This document shows, in pieces, positions 18,749 to 27,033 of a DNA stretch of 64,000 nucleotides. The position numbers were made by a program, and so were the translations under genes. Below the pieces are notes generated by a model, which had not been told where the DNA came from, made no database searches, and saw nothing but the letters and a program-made list of their open reading frames with translations. Positions within the stretch are counted from its first letter, which is position 1, and each line of letters begins with the position of its first letter. Source of the DNA: Candidatus Phelpsiimicrobium noxiivivens (GTDB lineage Bacteria; Omnitrophota; Gorgyraeia; Velamenicoccales; Velamenicoccaceae); the NCBI GenBank assembly GCA_001873995.1, contig MNVR01000007.1, forward strand, positions 33,065 through 97,064, written 5' to 3'.

Positions 18749-20944
18749 ATGGCAGAAGAACAAGCGCGTATAGGCAATGTTATATCTATTTTTAGTACGA
18801 AGGGCGGCGTTGGCAAGACGCTCCTTGCCGTCAACCTTGCTATTGCCATGGCACAGGAAGGCAAAAAAATAGCGCTTATAGATCTGGATCTCCAGGCCAT
18901 TCAGGACATGGCCAGGATGATAGACACGACCCCGCAGTATTCCATCTTTGATATTGTCTCCATTATTGACAAGGTTGAACAATTGGGGAATATAAAAAAT
19001 TACATGACCCTTGTTCCGGTCGGCATAGATTTTTTACCTGCCATTACCAGGCCAAAGCAATCTCCTCATATCACAGGAGATCGTATAAGCAAGATTATAT
19101 CAATGTTGACACCTATCTATGATTTTATAATAGTGGATGGCGGCAGGGCTTTTACAGACAGTCTAATCAGTATCTTCAACCGCTCTAACCTCATACTTTT
19201 TATTGTTACTCCTGATATACTTTCTGTTTACGAGACGCGCTGGGGGCTTGATGTGCTTCAGTCGCTGCACTTTCCTTTAAAAATGATAAAGCTTCTTTTA
19301 AACAGAGCAGAGAGTAAGTCAGGCTTGTCCTGGCAGGAAGTAAAGCTCGCTTTACCATGCGAGATAATATCAAGTATCCCCAGCGACGGAAGGGTCGTGG
19401 GCCTGGCGCTCAACCGCGGCGTGCCCGTGGTCGTTGATAACCCATCCAGCCGCGTGAGCGCCGCCATTAAAAAATTCGCGCAGAACCTTATATCCAAGGC
19501 CAGTCTTTATATCGCGCATAAAGAAGTTGAAGAACTCAGGTCAATTAAAAAAGAAGAAATGCCTTCGGCTGGCACTTTTTGGGATGCTATGGGCCTGGCT
19601 GACAAGGTCAAATGGATAAAACCCCTTGAGCAGGAAGATGAGATCATAAAATTAAAGCGCCGCATCCACGCGCGCCTTATTGAAGAGTTGGATTTAAAAC
19701 GCCTGGATATGGAGTTGATCAATAATCCTAAAAAAGCAAAAGAGCTCAGGGAAAAAGCCGAAAAGATCGTTACCAATCTGTTGGCTGAAGAGACCGGCGC
19801 TTTTTTGTCTTCGTTTGAAGTCCGCGAAAAACTCGTCAAAGACGTTGCCGATGAAGCGCTGGGGCTCGGGCCGTTAGAAGAACTTATCCGTAATCAGGAT
19901 ATCACGGATATTATGGTCAACAATAAAGACCAGATCTATATTGAACAACACGGTAAGCTTGAATTGACCAGTAAAAAATTTATCTCTGACGACCAGGTGC
20001 GCGTCGTTATTGAGCGTATCATTGCGCCTCTTGGAAGGCGCATTGATGAATCAGTGCCTATGGTAGATGCGCGCCTGCCTGACGGCTCGCGCGTCAACGC
20101 TATCATACCCCCCCTTTCTTTAACAGGCCCGACGTTGACCATAAGGAAATTCGCCAGAGAGCATTATACGGTGGAAGACCTTATCTCACGTTTTTATAGC
20201 CTTGATAAAAATATAGCTGATTTTCTTTCTGCTTGTGTTATGTTCAGGAAGAACGTGATCGTTTCCGGAGGGACAGGTTCAGGAAAGACCACCTTTTTAA
20301 ATATACTTTCCACTTTTATCCCGAACGACGAAAGGATAGTCACCATTGAAGACGCCGCTGAATTGCGCTTAAACCAAGAACACTGGGTGCGCTTAGAGTC
20401 AAGGGCTCCCAATATAGAAGGTAAGGGCGCTATTACTATCCGCGACCTTTTCCGTAATTGCCTAAGAATGAGGCCCGACCGCATTATAATAGGTGAGTGC
20501 CGCGGAGGCGAGGTATTAGATATGCTTCAAGCCATGAACACAGGCCACGACGGCTCCATGACTACCATTCACGCTAATTCTACGCGCGACGTTTTGTCTC
20601 GTCTTGATTCTATGATACTTATGAGCGGGGTGGAGCTGCCCATACGCGCCATCCGCGAAATGACCGCTTCTGCTATTGACCTTGTTGTCCAGACCGCCAG
20701 GCTTTCCGACGGCTCAAGAAAGATAACGCAGGTAACAGAGATAGCCGGCATGGATGACGAAACACATATCAAGTTTGCCGATATTTTTCGCTTTAAGCAG
20801 CTCTCCATTGATAAAGAACATAATAATAAAGTCATCGGGAAATTCATAGCCACAGGGCATATCCCGTCCTTCTATGACGAATTGGTCACCCGCGGCATCA
20901 ACCTTTCCAAAGATATCTTTATCTCCACTGAAACCCTAAAATAA
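18749..20944 (+). CDS. cpaF: CpaE/TadZ-CpaF/TadA fusion ATPase of the Tad pilus
   Basis: One 731-residue protein carries two normally separate Tad components. Residues about 5-250 are a MinD/ParA-type ATPase like CpaE/TadZ, with deviant Walker A STKGGVGKTLLAVN and YDFIIVDGGRAF. Residues about 290-731 are the CpaF/TadA secretion ATPase, with DEALGLGPLEELI, Walker A GGTGSGKTTFLN (near residue 510), Asp box TIEDAAELRL, Walker B IIIGECRGGE and the His box TGHDGSMTTIHANS. The first part is expected to localise the machine and the second to power pilin assembly. ATG 18749 (MAEEQARIGNV) is preferred over an upstream TTG at 18713, because the upstream part is repeat-derived. The gene ends within the convergent radical SAM gene. 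Confidence 0.93.
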   Translation: MAEEQARIGNVISIFSTKGGVGKTLLAVNLAIAMAQEGKKIALIDLDLQAIQDMARMIDTTPQYSIFDIVSIIDKVEQLGNIKNYMTLVPVGIDFLPAITRPKQSPHITGDRISKIISMLTPIYDFIIVDGGRAFTDSLISIFNRSNLILFIVTPDILSVYETRWGLDVLQSLHFPLKMIKLLLNRAESKSGLSWQEVKLALPCEIISSIPSDGRVVGLALNRGVPVVVDNPSSRVSAAIKKFAQNLISKASLYIAHKEVEELRSIKKEEMPSAGTFWDAMGLADKVKWIKPLEQEDEIIKLKRRIHARLIEELDLKRLDMELINNPKKAKELREKAEKIVTNLLAEETGAFLSSFEVREKLVKDVADEALGLGPLEELIRNQDITDIMVNNKDQIYIEQHGKLELTSKKFISDDQVRVVIERIIAPLGRRIDESVPMVDARLPDGSRVNAIIPPLSLTGPTLTIRKFAREHYTVEDLISRFYSLDKNIADFLSACVMFRKNVIVSGGTGSGKTTFLNILSTFIPNDERIVTIEDAAELRLNQEHWVRLESRAPNIEGKGAITIRDLFRNCLRMRPDRIIIGECRGGEVLDMLQAMNTGHDGSMTTIHANSTRDVLSRLDSMILMSGVELPIRAIREMTASAIDLVVQTARLSDGSRKITQVTEIAGMDDETHIKFADIFRFKQLSIDKEHNNKVIGKFIATGHIPSFYDELVTRGINLSKDIFISTETLK

Positions 20945-22246
20945 TCTGCTCTTGAGAAAGCTTGTGAAATAAAAGGCGAGATAAAACTCGGCGAGGACTT
21001 GTAGCTCCATTATTATAAAATATGGCGAGGCCAAAAGCCCAACGACTCGCAAGGCTATAAACCATAGCGAGAGCGATAGGGCGCACATATGTTTGGGCCT
21101 GAAAACTACATGGTGCAAAGAGTCATATTTTCGCCAATCAAATGTTGTAATGCGGTTTTCATGCTTAAGCCGCTCATAGAGTTGCGAGGCAGGAAAAGGT
21201 GTTAAGATAGTGAGGGAAATTGAATACAGCCCTGACCGTATCAGAAACCACATGAGCCTTAGATAATCCTTGTGAGTATAATAATCAAACCCTAGTATAA
21301 AGGCACCCGTGACTTTTATATGATAGGATCTTATTTTCTTAATAGCCTTTATGTAATCGTCTGTTGAGCGCATGTGGCCGGTTGAAGTTTTTTGAAGCTT
21401 TTGAGGGTAGATCGTTTCAAAGCCTATAAAGAGGCTTTTACACCCGCTTGCTTTGGCTGCTTTTAGCGCTTCATCATCAAATGCTATGTCAATAGAGCTA
21501 TTGCCCGTCCAGTTCAGGCGCAAAGGCGATAGGCCCGCGAATAATCTTTTAGCGTATTCCGGGCTTGAGAAGATATTGTCGTCCCTGAACATGATGGTTG
21601 GTTTCAGGCCGAATGGCAATTGAACACCATCTCTGACTTTTTTAACAAGAGAGAGCGCCTGATCCAGTTTGATGAGGCGAAGCCCTCCGGAATGCGGGAC
21701 ACAAAAATCACAGTGGTATTTACACCCGCGGCTAAGTAAGATCCCTGTTTTGTATAATATCCGCGGGTTAATTTTTAAGAAGTAATTGTAGCTGGGTGAA
21801 AAGTAGTCTGCGAGGGGCTCACCTTTATAGGCCTGCCTGAGTGTTTTATTTTCATAGTCTCGCACTAAATCAGGCCAAACGGATTCTGCTTCGCCAATAA
21901 CAACACTGTTGCAATGTTGTAGCGCTTCCTGTGGGAAATAGCTTGGATGAAGCCCGCCCATAATAACTGTAGAGCCTGCCTTACGGAAACGGTCAGCTAT
22001 TTTGTATGCTTCATAAGAATTAGATGTAGCGCAGGATATCCCTACCAGACTGCCGCCTATAAAATCTTTATTTGACCAAAACAGTTTTTGATTATATATT
22101 TTGATCGTATAGTCTTCAGGAGTAAGGGCAGGAAGTATAAAAAGAGAAAAAGTAGCAGGGGCATTGTAGAATAAACTAAGAGTAAAGCGAATGACAGGGT
22201 GGCTGGTAGAAGGTAATATAAGTATGAGCTTTTTTTTCGCGGCCAT
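20936..22246 (-). CDS. B12-binding-type radical SAM protein (paralog 2)
   Basis: A 436-residue minus-strand gene. The N-terminal cobalamin-binding-like region contains LVGISCATSNSYEAYKIADR, VIMGGLHPSYFPQEA and VVIGEAE. The radical SAM motif CKYHCDFC lies near residue 185, with SIDIAFDDEALKAAK and IGFETIYP downstream. It is homologous along its length to the gene at 12084-13457. It converges on and overlaps the CpaE-CpaF gene by nine bases, and it is divergent from the DUF192 gene, so it is transcribed alone inside the Tad region. The substrate is unknown. Its genomic tie to the pilus locus may be accidental or may reflect modification of an envelope lipid. Confidence 0.88.
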   Translation of the reverse strand: MAAKKKLILILPSTSHPVIRFTLSLFYNAPATFSLFILPALTPEDYTIKIYNQKLFWSNKDFIGGSLVGISCATSNSYEAYKIADRFRKAGSTVIMGGLHPSYFPQEALQHCNSVVIGEAESVWPDLVRDYENKTLRQAYKGEPLADYFSPSYNYFLKINPRILYKTGILLSRGCKYHCDFCVPHSGGLRLIKLDQALSLVKKVRDGVQLPFGLKPTIMFRDDNIFSSPEYAKRLFAGLSPLRLNWTGNSSIDIAFDDEALKAAKASGCKSLFIGFETIYPQKLQKTSTGHMRSTDDYIKAIKKIRSYHIKVTGAFILGFDYYTHKDYLRLMWFLIRSGLYSISLTILTPFPASQLYERLKHENRITTFDWRKYDSLHHVVFRPKHMCALSLSLWFIALRVVGLLASPYFIIMELQVLAEFYLAFYFTSFLKSRLF

Positions 22247-22368
22247 GTTAATAAAGTATATCTTAAACCTATTGATTACTCAATAGGCATTTTGTGTATA
22301 CATTGAGGCCGGGCTTCGGCATAGTTCATAGTTGACGCAACGCAGGGGAGTCTGTTATAATAACGCAT

Positions 22369-22725
22369 ATGGGAGTTGCCTACCACAAAGCCATAAATGT
22401 TACAACAGGTGAAATCATAGCCGACAATGTCAGAATTGCCCAGGATTTTATGAGCCGCTCGATTGGGCTCTTAAATAGGCAAAATTTAAATGAAAATGAG
22501 GCTTTGCTTATCAAACCTTGCCCATCCATACATACCTTTTTCATGAAGTTCCCCATTGATGTCTTATTCCTGTCCAAAGAAGGCAATATAGTAAAGATCG
22601 CGCATTCTTTGAAACCATGGAGACTATCTGGTTGTTTACTAGGCTGTTTCATGGTATTAGAGCTCCCGCCTGGCAAGGTATTAAAAACAACAATAAAGCT
22701 TGGAAATGTAATTGAAATATGCTAA
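22369..22725 (+). CDS. DUF192 family protein
   Basis: A 118-residue protein of the DUF192 (COG1430) family. The diagnostic pattern is present: RIAQDFMSRSIGLLNR, then FFMKFPIDVLFLSKEGNIV and VLELPPGKV. Family members are small beta-rich proteins, often exported, of unknown biochemical role. Here no signal peptide is visible. It is divergent from the radical SAM gene and followed 69 nt later by the transposase-like gene. Genes of this family are found near tad loci in some genomes, so a pilus-related role is possible but not shown. Confidence 0.8.
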   Translation: MGVAYHKAINVTTGEIIADNVRIAQDFMSRSIGLLNRQNLNENEALLIKPCPSIHTFFMKFPIDVLFLSKEGNIVKIAHSLKPWRLSGCLLGCFMVLELPPGKVLKTTIKLGNVIEIC

Positions 22726-22794
22726 TATATTAATGTCCAATTAAGCATATTGATTGCTGTAACATAAATTATTGTTTAATGTTATAAGAAAATA

Positions 22795-24357
22795 ATGTCC
22801 AAAACATCAAAAATAACACAGAATATAAGGAATTATGTTCTTTCAAGAAAAAGAAAGAATTGTAATATAAGCTGTAGAACAATTGCAGATGAAACGGGTG
22901 ACAAGTTTAAGATGATCATATCAAAATCAAGCGTAAACGTGATCTTAAAAGGCGCAAGATTAAGTAGCCCTGTAGGCCGTAATGTTGCTAAGATCTATAG
23001 GCCCAGCGGAGAAACTGATGGCGCGGGATACGCGTTCCTTTTGGCTGCAAATTATTTGTTGGGTTTTTCCAGGATATTGGCTACTACTTTGCGTAAGTTG
23101 GCGCCGTCTATTCGTATGAAATGGGATACTTTGGAGGCGATTAGCGAGGCCTGGATCATGGCGCGGGCTGTTTACAATGTGCCACTTGCAAAAATTGAAA
23201 ATTACAATAAAAATGACCTTTGGTTTATTACCGGTAGAAAAGCTAATAAAGGCCTGTTAAAACAGTATATTAACGCCTTCATTGATACACAACATATTGG
23301 CTATCAATTAGTTAGCGAAATTGCTCATGTTCTGCAGGATGTCCATTATCTTAAAATTTATCTGGCTGATAACACATTTTATATGTTAGACGGCCAGCTC
23401 AAAAGCGTTTGGAAAGACGCCAAAATACCAATTGATTATTGTACAACAATAGATATTGCAAATAGTTATATAAACAAAAAAATTTTTGGATCTGAGCCAT
23501 TTGTTGTTTTCAATGCGTTTCCTGAGACAGTGCTGGGAGATGAGATATCAGATTTTATTTTTAGCATAGACGGTTCTTTAAGCCAAAAGAGGATAAGAAA
23601 GATAGAACTTATTGCGCCACAAGGTGTTATAATAAAAGAAATACCTTTTGTGGTTCCTGAAAGGCGCAATTTTATTCTTGGTATCTGGCCTTGGCAGTAT
23701 AAATTGATCGCTGATCTTGAAAAGCGAAAGACAGCGGCTAAAATTTTTATTGATGGCATTGGACAGGAATTTTATTTGTGCGAGGACCGGGCAAGATTCG
23801 CGCAACATGCTAATAATATTGATGTTATGTTAAGGCTTATTGTCATAAAAAGCACCAAAGATGGCCCGGCCTTGCTGGGCGTTTTTACTAACGCAGATCA
23901 AGAAAGCTGGACAGCGGCGCGTGTCGTGGAACGCTATCTGCGCCACTGGCCGGATGTTGTCGTCGGGCATAAGCTATTTTTAAGAGCTTCTAAAATGCCC
24001 CTATATCTTGAAGATTTTATATCTTCGGAAAAAATGTTTGTTAACGCCAAGAAGATAAATGAGACGAATGATCCGGACGCGTGGTTCTTGATACTCGTGG
24101 AGATTTTGAATGATTTTTGCAAAAGAAATTTTTTTCCTGAGGTGTGCGCGTCCTGGAGCTTGCTTAAGATGAGAGAGCTGTTTTATAAACAGAGGGGCTT
24201 CATAAAGAGAGATATGGATGAGGATATTTTATTTAAGTTATTTAACTCCAATATGTTAGAAGAAAAAGATATTACCAATTTTGCTTCCGCGAAGTTTAAC
24301 GAAGCCAATATTTTTGATAGCTCTGGCAGGCAGCTCCGAATAATTTCTGCCGCATAA
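22795..24357 (+). CDS. Transposase-like (DDE-type) or conserved hypothetical protein
   Basis: A 520-residue protein not firmly recognised. The N-terminal 60 residues look like a helix-turn-helix DNA-binding region (CRTIADETGDKFKMIISKSS). The middle holds Asp-centred strands (YLKIYLADNTFYMLDGQL and AAKIFIDGIGQEFYLCEDR). The later segment GVFTNADQESWTAARVVERY plus LRHWPDVVVGHK resembles the C-terminal block of IS4/IS1634-type DDE transposases, in which TN....Y..RW precedes the catalytic Glu. A convincing Glu is not obvious there. No terminal inverted repeats or target duplications were found around it. It may be a domesticated or decaying transposase; the DUF192 gene lies upstream and the pilin cluster downstream. 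Confidence 0.45.
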   Translation: MSKTSKITQNIRNYVLSRKRKNCNISCRTIADETGDKFKMIISKSSVNVILKGARLSSPVGRNVAKIYRPSGETDGAGYAFLLAANYLLGFSRILATTLRKLAPSIRMKWDTLEAISEAWIMARAVYNVPLAKIENYNKNDLWFITGRKANKGLLKQYINAFIDTQHIGYQLVSEIAHVLQDVHYLKIYLADNTFYMLDGQLKSVWKDAKIPIDYCTTIDIANSYINKKIFGSEPFVVFNAFPETVLGDEISDFIFSIDGSLSQKRIRKIELIAPQGVIIKEIPFVVPERRNFILGIWPWQYKLIADLEKRKTAAKIFIDGIGQEFYLCEDRARFAQHANNIDVMLRLIVIKSTKDGPALLGVFTNADQESWTAARVVERYLRHWPDVVVGHKLFLRASKMPLYLEDFISSEKMFVNAKKINETNDPDAWFLILVEILNDFCKRNFFPEVCASWSLLKMRELFYKQRGFIKRDMDEDILFKLFNSNMLEEKDITNFASAKFNEANIFDSSGRQLRIISAA

Positions 24358-24464
24358 AACTTAACCCAAAAAAATTTCAAAGTCATCGTATTTTTTAAAG
24401 TCTCTGCATGCCATAACCTCTTTCATTGCAAAAGAAAACGCTACCTTTTTAACAAAACTTTTTG

Positions 24465-24494
24465 TTGACATATATGTATATAATATGATATATT
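24465..24494 (+). promoter_or_regulatory. Strong sigma-70-type promoter for the pilin cluster
   Basis: A perfect -35 box TTGACA (24465-24470) and TATATT (24489-24494) are separated by 18 AT-rich bases. An alternative TATAAT lies too close to the -35 box. This is the best promoter match in the window. It stands in the 324-nt gap between the transposase-like gene and the first pilin, leaving a leader of roughly 180 nt. Apart from this promoter and the hairpin at 24592-24660, nothing else was recognised in the gap. Confidence 0.65.
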
Positions 24495-24591
24495 TCTTGT
24501 GCGACAAAAATCGGTATCGGATCGGCAGATCCATTATAAAAATCTGATGAAATACGCCACAGTAAACAAAAGATTTCGATATTGTATTTTC

Positions 24592-24660
24592 ACCGGGTCG
24601 TCATTTGCCGATCTCCTGCCTATTGGTAGGCAGGTAATAATTGACAAAAGACGATCCGGT
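24592..24660 (+). promoter_or_regulatory. Nested hairpin in the pilin mRNA leader
   Basis: The outer arms ACCGGGTCGTC (24592-24602) and GACGATCCGGT (24650-24660) pair over 11 positions with one G-T wobble. Inside, CCTGCCT (24615-24621) pairs with AGGCAGG (24628-24634) around ATTGGT. It lies 21 nt before the first pilin start. It may be an inserted palindromic repeat, an mRNA stabiliser, or a translation control element. Confidence 0.5.
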
Positions 24661-24681
24661 ATTTTTTTGCAGATGTTAATA

Positions 24682-24879
24682 ATGAGATTAAAAAAGTTTT
24701 TCAAAAGCTGTAGTTTAAGAAATGGCGGCCAAGCTATCGTAGAGTATTTTATTTTGCTTGTCCTCATAGCTGCTCTTACAATTATTGGAGGTTCTGTTTT
24801 GTTCGGCAAGGTAAAAACAACAACTAACAATTTCAGGGACGCAGCTTATGAGAAAATGGCTCCATATCCGGGCCCGTAA
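24682..24879 (+). CDS. Flp-type pilin 1
   Basis: A 65-residue prepilin with a short basic leader (MRLKKFFKSCSLRNG) and the Flp processing pattern G/QAIVEYF (Glu at +5, Tyr at +6). One hydrophobic helix follows (FILLVLIAALTIIGGSVLF), then a short polar tail. ATG 24682 is chosen because upstream in-frame codons run through the leader hairpin and give no sensible protein. It is the first member of a run of nine tandem pilin genes. Confidence 0.85.
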   Translation: MRLKKFFKSCSLRNGGQAIVEYFILLVLIAALTIIGGSVLFGKVKTTTNNFRDAAYEKMAPYPGP

Positions 24880-24908
24880 GTATAACAATTTTATATCAGA
24901 GCGTTGCC

Positions 24909-25061
24909 ATGAATAAAAGAGCTGGCCAGTCAGTTTTGGAATACGCAATCTTAATATCTGCTTTATGCGCTGTTTATATTACCATGTCAGCTTATATGCA
25001 TCATGCTGTGAATGCAAAATTGCTTTCTGTGCAGGACAGGGTTAATGAAGCGGTGCGATAG
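24909..25061 (+). CDS. Flp-type pilin 2 (50 residues)
   Basis: A small gene, MNKRAGQSVLEYAILISAL and onward, with processing pattern G/QSVLEYA and a single hydrophobic segment ending in MHHAVNAKL. At 50 residues it is at the low end for Flp pilins. It is separated from neighbours by 29 and 8 bases, fitting an operon. Confidence 0.85.
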   Translation: MNKRAGQSVLEYAILISALCAVYITMSAYMHHAVNAKLLSVQDRVNEAVR

Positions 25062-25069
25062 GAGTTCGT

Positions 25070-25282
25070 ATGAGTCATGTGAAGAAATTGTTCAGCGCGG
25101 GACAATCAGTTTTAGAATACGCGATGTTGCTTGCTATTGTCAGCGCGGCCTTTATAACTATGGCCGTTTATGTGAGAAGGGCTATGCAGGGCCAGCTTTA
25201 TCAAATTGAAAAGAGGACTGTTGCAAAGGCAGAGGTAAATACGTATGCAACGTCCGATGGTTGTCCGCCAATGTGTATTTGA
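25070..25282 (+). CDS. Flp-type pilin 3
   Basis: A 70-residue prepilin with leader MSHVKKLFSAG, processing pattern G/QSVLEYA and hydrophobic helix MLLAIVSAAFITMAVYV. The conserved RRAMQGQL turn seen in several pilins of this array follows. The tail contains two Cys (GCPPMCI), which may form a disulfide, a feature absent from the other pilins here. Confidence 0.85.
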   Translation: MSHVKKLFSAGQSVLEYAMLLAIVSAAFITMAVYVRRAMQGQLYQIEKRTVAKAEVNTYATSDGCPPMCI

Positions 25283-25324
25283 TGGGCGCGTTATTCCTGC
25301 CAGAGGCGGGCTCAAGGAGAAAAC

Positions 25325-25498
25325 ATGAGAACTAAAAAAGGTCAGATAATGATTGAATACGCGGTTATGTTCACGGTAATAGTCGCGGCTGTAATAGTTG
25401 CCTCAATTATGTTGATCAAACCGTCTTTGAACAAATTTTTTGGTACGACAGCAAGGGTTATTGACAACGCGTCTACCAGGGTTGAAAGCAATTTTTAA
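25325..25498 (+). CDS. Flp-type pilin 4 (57 residues)
   Basis: A short prepilin, MRTKKGQIMIEYAVMFTVI and onward. The processing pattern is G/QIMIEYA, with a single hydrophobic helix and the tail SLNKFFGTTARVIDNAS. It shares the IKPS(L/V)NK segment with pilin 5, so these two look like a recent pair. The ribosome site is AAGGAGAAAAC. Confidence 0.85.
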   Translation: MRTKKGQIMIEYAVMFTVIVAAVIVASIMLIKPSLNKFFGTTARVIDNASTRVESNF

Positions 25499-25581
25499 TC
25501 CAGAAAGGATAGGCCTGCTCAATTCCATTAAGGGCAGGGCCTAATGAAATATTCCGGAGGGAGAGAGGGGGTGGAAAACAG

Positions 25582-25848
25582 ATGAAGAAAGTGTTTGGCA
25601 GGGTAGGGCAAAGCACGTTGGAATATGTAATAGTGTTGACGGCGATCGTGGCGGCTATTCTTTTTGCAGCCGCGCAGTTTATCAAACCGTCTGTTAACAA
25701 AATATACGGCGATGCTGGTACAACGTTGAATGCGAGCGGAACGTTGTTTGGTAATGCCGTAGGCGGAGGTTTGAACCTTACAGCAGGCGCGGCAGCAGGC
25801 GCGGCAGCAGGCGCGGCAGGCGCGGCAGCCGGTTCAACCGCGATATAG
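25582..25848 (+). CDS. Flp-type pilin 5 with Gly/Ala-rich tail
   Basis: An 88-residue prepilin with leader MKKVFGRVG, pattern G/QSTLEYV and a hydrophobic helix. After the IKPSVNKIYGDAG segment the tail becomes low-complexity (AGAAAGAAAGAAGAAAGS), built from GGCGCGGCAGCA-type codon repeats near 25785-25830. That tract could vary in length by slippage. The ribosome site is GGAGGGAGAG. Confidence 0.85.
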   Translation: MKKVFGRVGQSTLEYVIVLTAIVAAILFAAAQFIKPSVNKIYGDAGTTLNASGTLFGNAVGGGLNLTAGAAAGAAAGAAGAAAGSTAI

Positions 25849-25892
25849 TAAGAAACGCCAGATTTTTTTGGCGAGAGGAGGTGTTAACGAGA

Positions 25893-26246
25893 ATGCTTAG
25901 ATGGTTAAACGCAAAGAGAGGCCAGAATACAGCCGAATACGCTATCCTTATCGGTGTTATCGTGGCAGCGGCTATCGCTATGCAGATATATATAAGGCGC
26001 GGTATGCAGGCCAGAATAAAAGATGCTGTTGATTTTACCAGGACAGCGGATGACGACGCGGGCAACGGATTGTTTAATCAGAGCCAGTATGAGCCGTATT
26101 ATCTGAATACCACTTTTGCAACGACTCAGAGCGGCACGAAGAGCCAAGAATTGCAGGTGGGCGGCGGTGTTGTTGTGAACGCTATCAGCGAAGGGACGCA
26201 GAGGTCAGGGAACCAGACATACTCTAATTATATGCTGGGTAACTAA
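25893..26246 (+). CDS. Flp-type pilin 6 (long tail)
   Basis: A 117-residue prepilin with leader MLRWLNAKRG, pattern G/QNTAEYA, helix ILIGVIVAAAIAMQIYI and RRGMQARIKDA. A 60-residue Gln/Asn/Thr-rich tail follows. ATG 25893 is preferred over GTG 25881, because the ribosome site GGAGG is directly adjacent to the GTG. The tail is longer than in classic Flp pilins and would be surface-exposed. Confidence 0.85.
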   Translation: MLRWLNAKRGQNTAEYAILIGVIVAAAIAMQIYIRRGMQARIKDAVDFTRTADDDAGNGLFNQSQYEPYYLNTTFATTQSGTKSQELQVGGGVVVNAISEGTQRSGNQTYSNYMLGN

Positions 26247-26277
26247 CAAATAAGCAAATTTAAGGAGGTGAAAATAG

Positions 26278-26595
26278 ATGCGCAAGTGTTTTAGTAAAAG
26301 AGGCCAGAGCACTCTTGAGTACGCGGTTTTAATAGTAGTCATAATCGCGGCTCTTATAGCTATGCAGGTATATTTAAAGCGTGGCATACAGGGCCGCATG
26401 AGAGAATCTTCTGACCAAATAGGAGAGCAGTTTTCACCGGGTTACACAGTTTCTAACCGCGTGACGAACACGTTCTCGAACACGCTGGAAACAACGGACG
26501 CGTATTCTACAACGACGGAGATACTAAATCAGTTCCAGAACGTGACCGGAGCAGAGAACGTAATGGCGGCTGCTAATGAGTACTGGGGAAAGTAA
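26278..26595 (+). CDS. Flp-type pilin 7 (long tail)
   Basis: A 105-residue prepilin with leader MRKCFSKRG, pattern G/QSTLEYA and a hydrophobic helix ending in MQVYLKRGIQGRMRES. That last motif is nearly identical in pilin 9. The tail, which contains DQIGEQFSPGY, is Thr/Asn-rich. A perfect ribosome site (AAGGAGGTG) precedes it. The stop codon overlaps the next ATG by one base. Confidence 0.87.
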   Translation: MRKCFSKRGQSTLEYAVLIVVIIAALIAMQVYLKRGIQGRMRESSDQIGEQFSPGYTVSNRVTNTFSNTLETTDAYSTTTEILNQFQNVTGAENVMAAANEYWGK

Positions 26596-27029
26596 TGTTA
26601 AGAAAATACGCGAACACTTTGACTGCGCTCAGTGTAAACAGACAGAGTAATGCAAGGGCGCGCGCCCTCCGCGCGCCCGCATTATTCTGTCTGTGGCGCG
26701 GCGTGAGAGCTTGTCTTGAGCGCAACCGAAGGGGCCAACAGGCCATAGAATACGCTGTGTTGATATCAGCTATCATCGCGGCTTTATTATTCATGTATAT
26801 GTACGCTAGGCGTGGATTGCAGGCGGCTATAAAATCGTCGGCTGACCAGATAGGCCCGCAGAGCCACAACGAGCCTTTGGCCGGGGTTGTGAAGACAACA
26901 GGCAATGCCACCATGTCAACAGTTACAAACGATTTGACGCAGGTCAATAAGATCGGAGAGGAAACATATTATGATTATCAATCCGTCTCAACATCGCAGG
27001 GGCTTTCGGAGACGCATACGCAGGAGTGA
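26595..27029 (+). CDS. Flp-type pilin 8 with palindrome-derived 46-residue leader
   Basis: A 144-residue prepilin whose processing site G/QQAIEYA comes only after 46 residues, against 6-15 in its neighbours. The extra leader (NARARALRAPALFCLWRGVR) is encoded by a 57-nt palindrome at 26638-26694 and its flanks, indicating an in-frame insertion of a repeat element. The helix, ARRGLQAAIKSS turn and Thr/Asn-rich tail match pilins 6, 7 and 9. The ATG overlaps the previous stop by one base. Whether such a long, Arg-rich leader is still processed is unclear. Confidence 0.78.
   Translation: MLRKYANTLTALSVNRQSNARARALRAPALFCLWRGVRACLERNRRGQQAIEYAVLISAIIAALLFMYMYARRGLQAAIKSSADQIGPQSHNEPLAGVVKTTGNATMSTVTNDLTQVNKIGEETYYDYQSVSTSQGLSETHTQE
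26638..26694. repeat. 57-nt palindrome inside the pilin 8 coding region
   Basis: The outer arms ACAGACAGAGTAATGC (26638-26653) and GCATTATTCTGTCTGT (26679-26694) pair with one wobble. The inner arms GGGCGCGC (26656-26663) and GCGCGCCC (26671-26678) are perfect. The length is exactly 19 codons. Flanking GCGCTCA (about 26625) and TGAGCGC (about 26717) extend the symmetry. Confidence 0.85.
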
Positions 27030-27033
27030 TTAG

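Noticed and set aside
24499..24681. N-terminal extension of pilin 1
   Set aside because: The extra codons run through the promoter-proximal leader and its hairpin; the Flp leader pattern starts at ATG 24682.
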